DNA of 64,000 nt, taken from contig CM063288.1 in the NCBI GenBank assembly GCA_032173965.1, positions 22,166,001 through 22,230,000 of the forward strand, in the 5' to 3' direction. The position numbers and the translations under genes were made by a program. The number at the start of each line of letters is the position of its first letter. The stretch's first letter is position 1. This document shows, piece after piece, positions 1 to 12,183 of this stretch. A model generated the notes under the pieces. It made no database searches. It saw nothing but the letters and a program-made list of their open reading frames with translations, and was not told where the DNA came from. Origin of the DNA: Sitta carolinensis. Taxonomy: Eukaryota; Chordata; Aves; Passeriformes; Sittidae.

Positions 1-38
1 GATTTGCAGGGCGAACGCCGAGTACATGTCCCCATCTG
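1..38 (+). CDS. MTX2: MTX2 coding exon, 3' part (cut by window edge)
   Basis: Reads [12 protein letters not shown] plus the first base of a Gly codon, then donor GTAAGT at 39. Human metaxin-2 has [13 protein letters not shown] here, so Cys and Arg support coding from base 2. The first nine bases (gatttgcag) also look like a splice acceptor, so an exon start at base 10 cannot be excluded from this window. The frame is the same either way. Confidence 0.93.
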
Positions 39-3000
39 GTAAGTGTGGCCTTCATTTAGATTTCTGTGTTATACCTCCATTTTGATACCATGGCAACTAC
101 AACAGCCTTGTCTTGCTGATAACAGCCGGGCAGTGCTACTGTGTGTGGGTTGCCTTTCTCCCTCCTCTCCAGTGCAGCTTCTCCTCTGCAAACAATCAAA
201 CCAGCGCAGTGCAAAGTAACGCTGGCACAATGTGTAAAAGTACCTGTGTAAAGTATTCACACAGTGCCTGGTGGAAACCTCTCAAATGTCCTAAAGCAGG
301 AAGAATATGTATCCAAAAGTGGCTTTACTCTGCATCCAGGGAATATTCCAGGAAATGCTGTTATATTTTCCTGTTGCTGGAGTGAAACAATACTGGAGAA
401 GGGTTCTCTTTTGTTACTCTGTGTGGGAGTTGATTGCCAGGATACAGGAGACCAAAGGGTGCATTGTCACTATTAAGGGTGACAGGTGATTTTAAATCTT
501 CCTTGGATCCATGAGACTGTCTGAAAAAAAAAAATACAAACCCATCACCAAAAATTTAAGTATTAGAAGGCTGCACAGCCTATTTTTTGTTGAAAGTGAC
601 TGCCTAAAAATGCCCAGATGCCAGATTCAGAATATTGCCTAAAAATCAGAAAGAATTACAGAATGCAGGCTGCCCAAGTCCAGTGATCCTCGCACTCTGT
701 CCCAGATTTTTGTTGTGTGAAGAGGTCCATATTTACTGATTACCTGGCTCTGGCTGATGACTGCCTATGGAAGTGCCTGTCAGTATATGTCTGCTAGCTT
801 TATGGGTTCCACTGCTGGTACTGATATTTTTGGTTAAAGCAGTGAAATGAGGCTATTTTAAAAAATACCCAAAACCAACAGTTGCTTGGCAGGAGTGAAA
901 GCCCAGCAAAATATGCAGATACATTAATTTTTTGTTAGTAAACAGAGCTTTGAAATGCTGAATCCAGGCACACAGGAACATCTTGCTTGTGTAAGAACGA
1001 TACTGGTGACAGTTACATGCTATGTCTTCTCTGCCACTGCCACCTCATGTCCACACTTGCTGTCATCTAATGTTGTAATTTAGGTCTGAACACATCCTTC
1101 TTCTTTTAAAAACAAGGAGCACAAGAGGGAAAATGATACTGTTTCAATTTTAAATGTAGGCAGATTACATGTATTCTTTTTGCCCTTACCTCTGGAGTCC
1201 TTTACTGGTTTTATTCATTTTTACTCACTTACCCTCGTTTTCTTTCTTTATATTGGTTTAACGATAATTCAGAGAAGGTTTGCATTTGTTCTCTTCTCTC
1301 TCCCCGCCACCCTCTGTGTCATTACTACAATACACTTCTCCTTTTACAGGCAAAGTACCCTTTATTCATGTGGGAAATCAAGTAGTATCTGAACTTGGGC
1401 CCATAGTCCAGTTTGTAAAAGCCAAGGTAATAGCACATTGTTTTCATTAATTAGTGATTGTTAATCCTGCTTAGCATTGCACTGATTTAGTGCACTTTTC
1501 TGGAATGTTACTGAATTTGTTAAAACAATATAGGAATGTAGTGCATTTTTAAAAGAAAGAGATTGTGGAACAGGAGTCTGTGAGGTGAAAAGGATTTTTC
1601 TTTGTCATTTCCTCAAATTCTACAAGTAAATTGTGTGCAGGATAGCTGCATACCAGTGCCAGTTTCTGAGACTGTTTTTCTACATACTTTGTCTTTGGGT
1701 CTCAGAGGTCTTAAACCCAGAAGTGACTGTTTTAAATCCTGAAATGTCAGATACCATTCAAATTTGCCTTTATTCTCCCACCCCCAGCCCTCTTCTTTAT
1801 TTAAAAAAATGCTATGTTTTCACTGAGAAGTTGAATCTGTATCACAGATGTAAATTTGTGTTTACTTCTTGCCATAGGGATACACTAACCAGGAGGTTGT
1901 GTGCTCAAGTGTGTTCATCTATAACTGATAACAGTCTAAATTTCTTGTAGATTAGCTTCGATTTCTTATAGATTAGATTAGTTACATTATGATGATTTGG
2001 TTTTAATCATAAAGGATGCTGTATGTAAAAATTTCATATGTAATTTGTTATTGAACTATGTAAAAGATTAGGATCTGAGCCAAAGCTCATTGTTAAAGGT
2101 CCTTGGGTCATATGTTGCTGAATATTCCAATACCCTTTCTTATATGTGTATCTTTTTTCTTTTCCCCATTAGGGCCATTCTCTCAGTGATGGATTGGATG
2201 AAGTCCAAAAAGCTGAGATGAAAGCCTACATGGAATTGGTCAATAATATGCTTTTGACAGCAGAGGTACAGCAAACCCTAGTAACTCCACACACTTACAT
2301 AAGTGACTGTAGGCAAGAAAGCTTTAGGATTTTTCCCTGAAGAGGAAATAGTGCTGTTCTTAGATTAGGTCTTCAGCTTTTCAGGTGAAAGGAGACAGGA
2401 ATAAATTCTACACTGTGGATTGCTTGCTGACCTGTTCCTGTAGCCACGTGTGACTGCCCTCACCTATGTTAAGTGTGTCACACAGCTGTGGAAGTAACTG
2501 ACCAGAAAATGCCAGTGGTTGTCGGGGTCCTACCACACCCCTGGCCAGGCACCCACTGTCACCGTCCCCATGTGCCCACTGTGTGTGGTGGGAGCCTGGC
2601 AGCCCCTGTGCTGTGTGCCTGTCGTCAGTTCAGGGGACTCAGTCCTGGCGTGGGAGCAGTGTTGGAAGCACTGGCAGGGTGCAGGTGACTGAGGAGCTGA
2701 GCACTGGCAGTGTGCAGGTCACTAAGGAGCTGAGACTGGCAGGGTGCAGGTGACTGAGGAGCTGAGCACCTGTGCCTTGAGTTGGGTGTGGTGTGGATGA
2801 CAGGAGCAGGCTTTTGGTCTCAGCTTAGTTTTGGTGCTGGTGAAGTAAGGACTAACAACTGGGCTTTTGCCTTCCAGTTTTAATTTCTTTTGTACATCAA
2901 AGGTCTAAGAGAAGAAATGAAATGGAAATTTTAATCTAATTTAGAAAAGAAAATTCTACTAGTGAAAAATGATTGTCTCTCTATTCTCCTTTATTAGGAA

Positions 3001-6000
3001 GTTTTAGTAAGTGTTCTTTCTTTTCCTAGCTCTATCTCCAGTGGTGTGATGATGTTACAGTAGAGGAGGTGAGTGGTTCCGCAGCATTTATCTTAATTAA
3101 AATTTAATGAGAAAACACTTTTGCTCACAACTGCAAGTCCCTACTCATAAATGAAACATGGGGGTTTATACCATTAATGATAAAGTCTTTTCACTTTAAT
3201 TTCACTTGCATACGCATTTTAGGGAAGCTGTGTTGCTGGAGGGAGCTGACTGCAGAATAGATACAGGTTCTGTTTATGTTTCTGAAATAACAGCTTCAAA
3301 TAGTTATGCTGCAAATGGTGAATTCTGTGCAAATAGGTACAGCATACACACAACTGCTTCTCTCTTCAACAGCTCCTTTTCTGAGAAAAATGTTTAAATA
3401 TTAGCTGTTTTGTTCAGAGGTATCTGTATTTTCTTGTATGGTAACACAGTACCTTTGTGTTTTTCAACAAAGATTACTCACCCAAGGTATGGCTCTCCTT
3501 ATCCATGGCCTCTTAACCGCATTTTGTCCTATCAGAAGCAGTGGGAGGTTAAACGAAAGATGAAAGCCATTGGATGGGCTGGAAAGACACTTGAACAGGT
3601 AAGTATGAAAAGTGAACCTTATTTCTTTATCCTGTTCTCCTTTTGATTTCTTTTTTTTTCTGATAGGCATTGGAGAGTAGCATGTTCCTGAAACAGATGT
3701 AATGAAATGTATATTCTGTACTTCAAACACTACCAGGAGTCAGGAATTTGCCTTCAGCAGTAGTAAATCTTAAATTTACTGATGGGGTGGGAGGAAGGAT
3801 GTTTTGCCACGAGTGTACAACTCTGTCAGTGTTAGTTTAGGCCATAGTCCTGAAAATTGGTTGTAAGTTCTGTGCCCTGCTTCCTCTGTGATGCTGATAG
3901 GCACTCTTTGTGGGATTGTGGCAGGTTGTGAGGTTTAAGTCAGTATCTTTCATTAAGCTTAGTTGTAAAATTTATGGGAAGCACTTAATCAGAATTGCCT
4001 TACATCAAATGTTAGATTAAGTAACACTTTGCTACCTGCCTGCTGTGTAGCTTTGACTGACTAACAGCTTTTGATATTCCAACTTGTATTCCTTGTTCCC
4101 ACTGTCGGTGCAAATAGAATAAGGAGGTTATTTCTTGCAATGGTGCTACTTCTTGACAATATGTATCTTTCTTGTGTGTTTTGATAGGTGCTTGAAGATG
4201 TAGATCAGTGCTGTCATGCTCTCTCCCAGAGATTAGGAACACAACCATATTTCTTCAATAAGCAGTAAGTTGCTCTTCATTGAAATACTGCATCCAGCAG
4301 TATGAGATATAGGTATATACCCACATTCATATGAATGTTTTTATATAAAACTTCTGTTTTATTTGAATGCTGTGCGATTTGTTGCCCAAATACAAATGTG
4401 TGACTGGAATGTAAACATGAAATTTCAGGAAAAAATATTTAAAGGTTTTAAAGGGAAAGCTTCTGTAAGATTGTTGTATTTTTGATTTTGTTTTACTCTG
4501 CTAGTCTTCTCTACAGGTTCTACCACAATTTATTTAGGCTACAAATGTGCATTTTTATATAGTTAGTTTCTTATTAAAAATGATACATTTAAAGCTTTAC
4601 TGGTATTTCTTGGGTAACATTTTCTGCTAGAGGAGTGAATGAATATAAGTTGTGCCAATCTGATCGAGACAGCTTGTCCTAACACCAGAAACAGTTCTGA
4701 ATGAACTGAATTAGCATGAAGATGCCTGTGAGTTCTAAGAACTGGGGAAGAAGCTAGCTGGTCCACAAAGAACTAAATGCAAAGTGAAAACCAAGATTCA
4801 CATTGCCAGGAGAGAAAAAAGAAATTACCTGGCCTCTATGGAATGTCCTCTGCTCTCTCCAGTTTCTTTCAAGTACAATATGCTCTTTTATTTTTTTTTT
4901 CTCTCCAATAATGCACTATTTTTGAAATGTTACAGAATAAATAACAAATAACATCACATTAGCTCCCTCTTGACTCTTGTGCATGACCAGTCTAGAAATG
5001 CTCAGGTCTGGATTTCAGTTTACTACATTTGAACAGGGAAATGTCTTCAAATGGCAGCATTTGGTTATTTTTCTGCATTGTGTCTTTGCCCCTTATTCTG
5101 TTCCAAGTTGAGACTAGCTGGGTAGTCTTAATTCAGAGGATACAGAAATATGTCTTATAGAAGATGATTTAAAATTGCTTCTTCTCATTTGATTATTAAA
5201 CATAGTATCTCTTAATTTGTCTTTCTGTATTTCTGAAGAATTGTAACTTGGGGAATTTGTGTTGGTTGGTTGTTAACCAGGCTTTTTTGGTGCAGTTTCA
5301 ACCTTAAAAAATTTTAGCTGTCTGAAATACTACTAAGAAAGTATGTGTTTTAGTCCAATAGTTTTCAGTCTGTGGCTTCTGTGAGTCTTTGGGAGGTAAG
5401 TAAGAAAAGCATCCTGTTTCTGACAGATTAAAGTTTGTTATGCAGGGGTTCCTATCTCTACTGGAGAGTGTTTAGTGATCCACAAATAAAAAGGCGAAAA
5501 TCTTATCAGTTCGGAAATATTCATGCTGCATACATTGAATGTTAGTAAAGGGGGACTCTGAAGTTATTAATATATTTGAAAAAAAGTAATTCTTTTTACA
5601 TGGACTACTTATATACACAGACTACTTAAAGGTCCAGGGTGACTATTCAGAAGGGTCACACCTAAAACATTCCCAAAATACCTGTTTCCTTCTGTGTAAT
5701 CCCCTTTCAGAAAAGAGATGTTTCCAGCTGCTGCCACCATGGAACTCCCTTTCTTGTTGGTTGAATAGTTCTGAACTGTTGCAGAGCACAAAAAAAAGGA
5801 ATGGGAGTTGTAAGCTTCCACTCATCTCCTTTTTTCTTTCCCCTTGAGAGCTAATAATTGGATTTTTTTTTTTAAATATACATCTTCAGAAGAAAAAGAA
5901 GAGCCACAAAACACCTGATAAGCATTTGCCCTTGTTACAGGACTAAAAGGTGGAGCATGGTTTGAAACTGGATCAGTAAGTCTGTCTGATCTAAGAGATG

Positions 6001-6432
6001 TTATTTCCACATTTCAAAGCTCCCTAATGGAAGGAAAATGCCATCCTGAGAACAGGCAGGGTTCTTAATATACCCTATACACAGCTTTCATACATTTGGT
6101 TTGGCCTCGCTTGATTTCATCCCAATTCTTAGACTGCATGGCTATCTAAAAGTTTTTCTTGATCAGGAATTGTCTTCCAAAATATCTGTTCTTTTTTTCT
6201 TTTTTCTTTTTTAAAATTTTTTTACAGACCAACTGAATTAGATGCTCTGGTGTTTGGACATCTGTTCACCATCCTTACTACTCAATTACTCACTGATGAA
6301 CTCTCTGAAAAAGTGAAGAACTACAGTAATCTCACAGCGTTTTGTCGGCGAATAGAGCAGCAGTACTTTGAGGGTCATGAGAACAGCTCTACAGTTGCAG
6401 CCCGATCTTCCAAGAGGTCCTTGCTGAGATAA
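1..6432 (+). CDS. MTX2: Metaxin-2, C-terminal part (seven exons, 5' end outside window)
   Basis: Metaxin-2 is a subunit of the mitochondrial outer-membrane sorting and assembly (SAM) machinery. It sits on the cytosolic face with metaxin-1 and helps beta-barrel proteins insert. The coding sequence is join(1-38, 1350-1426, 2173-2265, 3030-3068, 3473-3598, 4188-4264, 6228-6432); every junction is GT-AG and in frame. About 217 residues are encoded, starting [13 protein letters not shown] and including [58 protein letters not shown] and [15 protein letters not shown]. These blocks match my memory of vertebrate metaxin-2. They span the end of the N-terminal GST-like (Tom37-type) domain and the whole GST_C-like helical domain. 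No membrane helix is seen, as expected for metaxin-2. The human protein is about 263 residues, so roughly the first 58 lie upstream. The tail after QQYFE is longer than in human. Family identity is very sure; the last residues are less certain. Confidence 0.97.
39..1349 (+). other. MTX2 intron
   Basis: GT-AG intron splitting a Gly codon after its first base. It starts GTAAGTG and ends CTTTTACAG. It is AT-rich, with short A and T runs and no recognisable repeat or coding segment. Small open frames within it show no protein similarity I can recognise. Confidence 0.9.
1350..1426 (+). CDS. MTX2: MTX2 coding exon
   Basis: 77 nt completing the split Gly, then [20 protein letters not shown] and FVKAK. 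Acceptor TTTTACAG, donor GTAATA. This is one of the most conserved metaxin blocks (the end of the GST_N-like domain) and matches vertebrate metaxin-2 as remembered. Confidence 0.97.
1427..2172 (+). other. MTX2 intron
   Basis: GT-AG intron between codons (phase 0), with the pyrimidine-rich acceptor TCTTTTCCCCATTAG. AT-rich; no repeat or RNA gene recognised. Confidence 0.9.
2173..2265 (+). CDS. MTX2: MTX2 coding exon
   Basis: 93 nt, 31 whole codons: [20 protein letters not shown] then [11 protein letters not shown]. Donor GTACAG. It begins the GST_C-like helical domain and matches vertebrate metaxin-2 almost residue for residue. Confidence 0.97.
2266..3029 (+). other. MTX2 intron with minisatellite
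   Basis: Phase-0 intron ending TTTTCCTAG. Its middle (about 2,500-2,770) is clearly more GC-rich than its flanks and holds a three-copy tandem repeat (2,668-2,765). Open frames across this GC-rich part look like chance. Confidence 0.9.
2668..2765. repeat. Three-copy minisatellite, 33-bp unit
   Basis: Three head-to-tail copies of 33, 33 and 32 bp (2,668-2,700; 2,701-2,733; 2,734-2,765). Each reads G(CA)CTGGCAGGGTGCAGG followed by TGACTGAGGAGCTGA with few changes. The middle copy has GTGTGCAGGTCACTAAGG. A partial fourth copy begins at 2,766 (GCACCTG). It lies inside an MTX2 intron, so copy number may vary without affecting the protein. Confidence 0.95.
3030..3068 (+). CDS. MTX2: MTX2 micro-exon
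   Basis: 39 nt, 13 codons: [13 protein letters not shown]. Acceptor TTTTCCTAG, donor GTGAGT. Human metaxin-2 has LYLQWCDEATVGE here, so this small exon is conserved in frame with three substitutions. Confidence 0.95.
3069..3472 (+). other. MTX2 intron
   Basis: Phase-0 GT-AG intron of about 400 bp. The acceptor TTTTTCAACAAAG is weaker than the others. Nothing else recognised. Confidence 0.9.
3473..3598 (+). CDS. MTX2: MTX2 coding exon
   Basis: 126 nt, 42 codons, containing [30 protein letters not shown] and KTLEQ. Donor GTAAGT. It encodes the central helices of the GST_C-like domain. Pro in ITHPRYG replaces the Ala of human ITHARYG. Confidence 0.97.
3599..4187 (+). other. MTX2 intron
   Basis: Phase-0 intron ending GTGTTTTGATAG. 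A T-rich tract follows the donor near 3,650. No repeat family recognised. Confidence 0.9.
4188..4264 (+). CDS. MTX2: MTX2 coding exon
   Basis: 77 nt: [20 protein letters not shown] then YFFNK and two bases of a Gln codon that is completed in the last exon. Donor GTAAGT. Human has [19 protein letters not shown]. Confidence 0.97.
4265..6227 (+). other. Last MTX2 intron
   Basis: The largest intron in the window, about 2 kb, splitting a Gln codon after its second base. It ends in a strong pyrimidine tract (6,189-6,224) and TTTACAG. AT-rich; no repeat or RNA gene recognised. Confidence 0.9.
6228..6432 (+). CDS. MTX2: MTX2 terminal coding exon
   Basis: Completes Gln, then [34 protein letters not shown] and [11 protein letters not shown], and ends with [19 protein letters not shown] before TAA at 6,430. 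Homology to mammalian metaxin-2 is near complete up to QYFE. The human tail as remembered is about 8 residues after this point; here it is 19, rich in Ser and basic residues. Either the tail is lineage-specific or the annotated end differs in this group. Confidence 0.95.
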
Positions 6433-6482
6433 GCATGGTGCTTGGGCTGGATCATGTTGCAGTTTTGGCTTTATCATTGTTC

Positions 6483-6488
6483 AATAAA
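6483..6488 (+). terminator. MTX2: MTX2 proximal poly(A) signal
   Basis: AATAAA in the context TTCAATAAAGTG, 51 nt after the stop codon, followed about 20 nt later by a GU-rich stretch (TGTGTGTTAG) as expected downstream of a cleavage site. Confidence 0.85.
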
Positions 6489-6692
6489 GTGATTTTGAGA
6501 ATGGAAATGTGTGTTAGCTTTTTGAAGCTGCCAAATCATTCTGGAGTGTGGAAAAGTCAAATACAGTTTTTGTGTTATAGAATATACTGTGCACATTTAA
6601 GCTGAAACGACTGTATGAGTGTTTCCATTTTAATAGCCTGTATGCCACATACTGTGAAGTGACCTTGGAAAAATATTGTATATGTTTCAAAA

Positions 6693-6698
6693 AATAAA
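6693..6698 (+). terminator. MTX2: MTX2 distal poly(A) signal
   Basis: AATAAA in CAAAAAATAAAATACTG, about 260 nt after the stop codon. A T-rich stretch follows near 6,719. Probably an alternative 3' end. Confidence 0.55.
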
Positions 6699-9600
6699 AT
6701 ACTGAAAGTCTAAATGCCTTTTTTACTAAATTTAATGTCTATGTAGTTCAAGAGTAGGATCCTTTTGGCAGGATACTTGGAAGAAAGTTGAAAACTAGTT
6801 AGAATTATTAGGCTGGGAAAGAAAGTATGCATTAGCGATCATAAAATTTGTCTGCCTCAGCTAAAAGTTATTTATAAATTGGGTGAAAAAATGTCTTGGA
6901 GCTCTGTAGCACACAACTTATGTGATCTCATTCAGTCAGTTCCTGTTTTTGTGTCAAAGTAGCTTCTGGCTGTCAGTTCTTCATCTTGTGTGCGTCTTGC
7001 CTCTGCTTTTATCTCTCATTCACTTTTGGATTTTTGATTATAATTTTTTTCTTCCTGTAGTTTCCCAGTTTTAATCCCCAGCTTGTTCTGCTATTTATTT
7101 ACGAAACTAATTTGCTAGGTGTCTGCCTCACTGTTTCCACTTCCAGTATGTTAACGTTGCTTCTGAACTTGGATCTGCCAGCTGTGGTTCTCACAGAAAA
7201 AGGACTCACTGGGAGCCTGTGGCTGGCGTGTCTTGGTCCTTCTGCCTCCACATTGTTCTTGGTACGTGATACACAAGTAAACGAAGAAATACCACTGTGG
7301 TGCTCTAAAGACCCTGGCAAGACTGAACTTTTCAAGGAAGTGTTTGCGTGTGTAGGCAAGGACCGATGTGACTAGTATTATTTCAAGTGCATTAAATGGT
7401 AGTGCTGCATTCTGCTGTCTCAGTTGTACTTGATGCTTTTCCAAAAGCACCACCAGGAGCATGCTGATGGCAGAAACAAAGCTTGTGCACTCAGGAAGTC
7501 ATGGGCACAACTGGGAACCAGCTCAGGCTGTTTGGCTTGTTGGAATCATTGTGTTTTTACTTTGAAATATGTTCTTTTGACTATATGCTTCACTTAATGG
7601 CTTGAACTAGTTACAAAATGGTCATGAGGTTGTGGCTGCCATTTCCTTCTCTCTTAAAACTGAGCAGAAAGCAGCTGCATGCCTTGGACTGGCTGTGTCT
7701 CCCATGACAGCTTCCTGAACCACTCCTGCTTACTCACTGCTTTTGTGGGGGTCCAGCTGGACTGGAAAACAGCTGAATTCTTACTGCCTGTTTTTTGATA
7801 TAACAGTCCTAGGTCCTACTGCAGTCAAATCCACTTAGTGTGTAGGGGTGTCTTTGTCTTCATCAAACCACTCTTGCCAAGAGAGGTAAACTGCCCTTGT
7901 CCTGCATTTCAGTCTTAAAATTTCATGTCTCTCTGTTGAATACCTTTTTAAACTAAACCTGGTCAGCTCTTGATTGCTTAGTAACCATGTCTACTATCAA
8001 AGCAGTTGTTAGCTGAGAATTCAGATTCTTCTTTCAGTCTTGCTTTTCTGCATTAATTCAACCCCTGAAAAAATCTGGAAAACAATTTGTTGGTTGGTTG
8101 TAGTTTTTAAAAAAGTTTGGAGAAAACATTGTGATACATGCTACTTCGAGTACTCACAGACTGAAGTTAGCATGCCATGCTGATGGGGAAATCCTGTGTG
8201 AAAACTCAAGTATCTTAATCCAGAGTAATTAAACTAGTCTTTTACCCTCTTGCTATTTGCAGAGCATCATTCACTAAGAAAGTTTTTAAGCTAGCTTCTG
8301 CTGTTTTGAGTAATTCTGCTACCACTAGACTGAACTACAGGACTAATTTCCTTAATGGATTTCTAAACCTACCTACTAATTTTTATTAGTCTGAAAAAGT
8401 GCAGGCGGGCACGTGTTCCTCCCCTTTCAAGGCTTCAGTGGCCATTGGCCACCTGGTAGCCAAATTTCAGCAATTACTTTGAAACAGCGTCAAATGAAAC
8501 TTTCTGTATTCTGGCAAGGTGAGACAGAGCAAGCTCTGGTAACACAACACCTTGAATGCTGAACAGCAAGTTATCACAAATTCTGTGCAGTTCCATACAG
8601 CGAGCTTTGTAACTTCAGAGTGGCAAAAAAACCCCCACAGAGCGATATGCATTAACTTGCTTTGAATGTCTCATCTAGAAAATAAATGCTGTGGAAGTGG
8701 TTGGGCAGAAGATACTGATCTCTTACAAACAAAGTTTGTGTAAATCCACTTGAGCTACTCAGACTCCACCTAAGGATACAGAGACAGGCAAATCACATTC
8801 AGTTTTCAATATTGAAGTGAGAGGACAAGCAGAGACTGAGTTCTCAAGTTACACTGAAGTTTCTGAAAGTTTAACCACCCCTCATTCCTCCTGTGTGACT
8901 TTGATAATTTCATTTAAATGGAAAAGAACATTCCTTACTTCCATGACTGAAGAAGATTCTTTCTGTATGGCATGTTTGCTACAGGGCTGGTTTGTAGTTC
9001 AGGCTGCATCTCATTCTAGGTGATACCTAAACTTAGAAGGAAATCTTGGCTTTGCTACCCATGTTGAAAATAGCTATTAAAATCCTTGCCAAACAACATA
9101 CTTTGTACTTCATAAATACAAGAAACCATTATGCTTTTTAAAGTGACACTGGTAGCGTGACTGGTGCTGTGGAGCAGACTGGGCTGAGCTCCAAGGACCA
9201 ATGCTTGCTTGGCAAGCTGTGCTTTAACTCAGCGAAAGCTGCAGCCCTACAAAGGATTGCTCCTGAAATGCTGGGCACAGTTCAGGAAAAGGAAGAAAAG
9301 TTTTAACAACACCAGCAGTAAAACAAATTAAGGGCATAAAAAATCCCCAAACCACCCCAAAACAAATAGCCTTTCTTGCAAGGGGATTGAGCAAGGCCAC
9401 TGACCTGCCTTCTCCAAGGCCAAGTAGCGAGGGCTTTCTGCTGGTCTGGGCAGCCCACTGTTAGACAAGGCTGTGCATGTGCAGTCTCTGAGAATTTTAC
9501 TCTTGAGTTGTGGGTGTTTCTAGAAGATCTTCCATGACTGAAGCACAGCTGCTGCACCAAAACTATGGTTTGTCTTATATAGCAGGACAGTGGGGATGAT

Positions 9601-12177
9601 GATTTTCTTTCCTAGCTTTCAGATTCAAAAATACAAAGTTTCTACAGGCTATTTTGAGTGAAGAGAGATAGCAGGAACTTCTAAAGTTTCCCCAAATTAA
9701 GACAAAACTTAGGTTTCTAACAGAAAAAAAGAAGTAACTGTACCATGGATAATTATTCACCTTCTGAATATGCCCCACCAGGAAGTGCAGGAGTTACCCA
9801 ACCAAAGCAGCACACAAAGTCACAAAAGCTCTCAGAGCTACGAGTGAATGGACATAACTGAGTCTGAGTACAAATCAGTTGACCACTGTGGTTTGCTTCT
9901 CCTAAGTCTTCATTCCACAAGTAATTAGCTTCATAGGCAGTTGCTCAAGTTGAAAAGTAGCAGATGATTTCTTCACCTGATGGAGCTAAAACAATTGGGA
10001 AAGTTCTGGTGAAAACAGGACTGTTTTTCCATTCCTAAGATGCTTCTTTGGGGTTGTAGAGTGGACTAATCTTGCTCAGCACAGGCCCCCTCAGCACAGT
10101 TACCTGCTCATGTCCTTGCTGGATTTTAGTGTCTGCTCCTATGAGAAGTATGCATGGTGCCAGTTCCAGATGTGAAGGTCTCGTTTGCCTGGCCAGCACA
10201 GCACTGTGTATGCACAGCTGGACCGTGGGTCCTGTGTGCCACTCTAAGTGCAGCACAGGAAAATGGGCAACCACCCTGCTCCAGCACAGGCTGTAACAAA
10301 CCAGGTGGTGATTTGAAAGTGGCCAGGATCTCAGCCACAAGCTAATTTATAGTATTGGAGCATTGTTTCCAGCTGAGAGTCCTTCCTGATCTTCTGGTTT
10401 TTCTGTCCCTCTCTGAAGCAAGTTGTCTTCGACTGGGTAGCCTCTTGATGTTGCCTTTTATGATGTGATGAGATTTCAAGGGAGACATATGAAGGGGTTT
10501 TGGTGGGAGCAGCTTTTGCTAGGATCTATAACTTTTCATATATCATTCACATTTCTAAAATTTTTAGTATTCAATGGTAATGAGATATTATTTTCCTTCC
10601 TAAGGAAAGAAAAGTTACCTGGCAATCTCCTGCCTCTCAAATATACTTAAAACTCAGTGTTGTAAAAAAAGAGGCAAGCATAGCCCTACACATGGAGAAT
10701 GTTGCTGAGCTGCACTTAATGATGCCTTTTAGGATCAGCTGTGCTGCTAGAAAACACTTCATTTCCTGTGGCTTTTGTTCTTTATAAGCAGGGTGCAGCT
10801 CCAATGGCTCTCACAACAATTAGCACCCACTTGTTCTGCAGGTTTGAAGTTTTTTGCATTAGTCAGGTTGAGAAATTCATGGTATTAATCATGACTGAAG
10901 TTGTTATTTATCACCTGCTGGGTGAGAAATAATAATTTTGGCACTACTGGGGCAGCAGGCCAGAAGTACCAAATTAAGTAAAACATCTAAACACCAGCAA
11001 GGATCATTTCTCTGATTAATGAATTGTTACAAAGAAAAACTACTACTTGTTATCTGATCTTAGGATAAAAGTAGGAGTAGGAAGTAAAAAGCATTAGCAA
11101 AGTCAGGCTGTGGCCTGGTGCAGTTTGAAACGTCCTGACTGATCTGTGTCATTCACTGACTAACACACTCATCTTCTTCACCCATTTGCCATACTTGGCT
11201 CACATCCTCAGTGCCAACTTTGTGAAAAACCAGCATTTGGCAGGGAGCTTGAGGCCCATTGTGTAACTGCCTCAAAAGAAATGAAAGACTTCAAGCTTCT
11301 AGGGCTTGTCTAGGCTGGAAGGTTTTGCCACAGGAACAGCTACCAGCCTCTCAAAATACCATTGTGTGAAGGCAATAACAGGCGTGCAGGAAACGAAATT
11401 GGCGACATCAACAGAGAGTTCACACCCAGGTGGTTGTATCCATACCGGGGCCATTCGGCACTATGGGATTAAAAGGGCCCATAATTAGAGCTGCCTGATC
11501 AGGTGTATTTCACATGTATCTCACGTTCAGAAAGGGTTAGCCTACACAGAAGTTGTTGAATTGAAACGAGGTCTATGTGTGCTGCTACAACCCCAAGCCA
11601 CTGAATCACAGAGACACCACATCCCCTTGCTGAACAGGCCGTTGTGTGGAGCTGAGGAGCTACTGTGTAGCAGTGCCCACAGAAGTGCTAATTGCTGAGT
11701 TCACAAATGAGATGTAAAAACTGAGTGTTAGCTTTGGCTATGATCAAATAACTCAACCTGGGAGAGATGCCTCACCTCTGAAAGTACTGATTGTTGATTC
11801 TTTGCTTGTTGAGACTTGTAAGAAAAAAAATTAAACAGTGAGAGCTTTAGAGACCCCTTTTGGCTCCAAGTAATTCATTATCTAGAAATAAAGGTCAGGC
11901 TTTTTCCATAGAGATTATCAACCATTCCCATCTATTGCTGCAAACGTCAAATTTCGTGCTAGTTGAGAAAAAGAACTTTGCACTGTTGACACAGATGGAC
12001 TGCCATCCATGCCACACATGACATCTGTGGCAGCCAAAGTAACTCCTGTCTACAAGCTGGTGTGCTCAGAAGCTGACTTGAAACAATGAGCTGACATGAG
12101 AGGTCAACATGAACTCACCCCTCTCCTGACAGTAGCCCTGGGTTGACAGCACTGTGTTGACAGTAACACAATTTGTC

Positions 12178-12183
12178 AATAAA
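12178..12183 (+). terminator. Candidate poly(A) signal in the desert
   Basis: AATAAA in GTCAATAAAGATG, followed by a T7 run and, 25-45 nt on, a GU-rich stretch (TTGTGTCATGTGTATG). The layout is that of a working poly(A) site. It lies 5.7 kb past MTX2, so it could end a rare MTX2 read-through or a non-coding transcript. Chance occurrence is also possible. Confidence 0.35.

Larger units (their letters stand above)
6433..6720 (+). other. MTX2: MTX2 3' untranslated region
   Basis: Runs from the TAA to two successive poly(A) signals. With the first signal the 3' UTR would be only about 75 nt; with the second it would be about 280 nt. Cleavage points are inferred, not seen. Confidence 0.75.
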
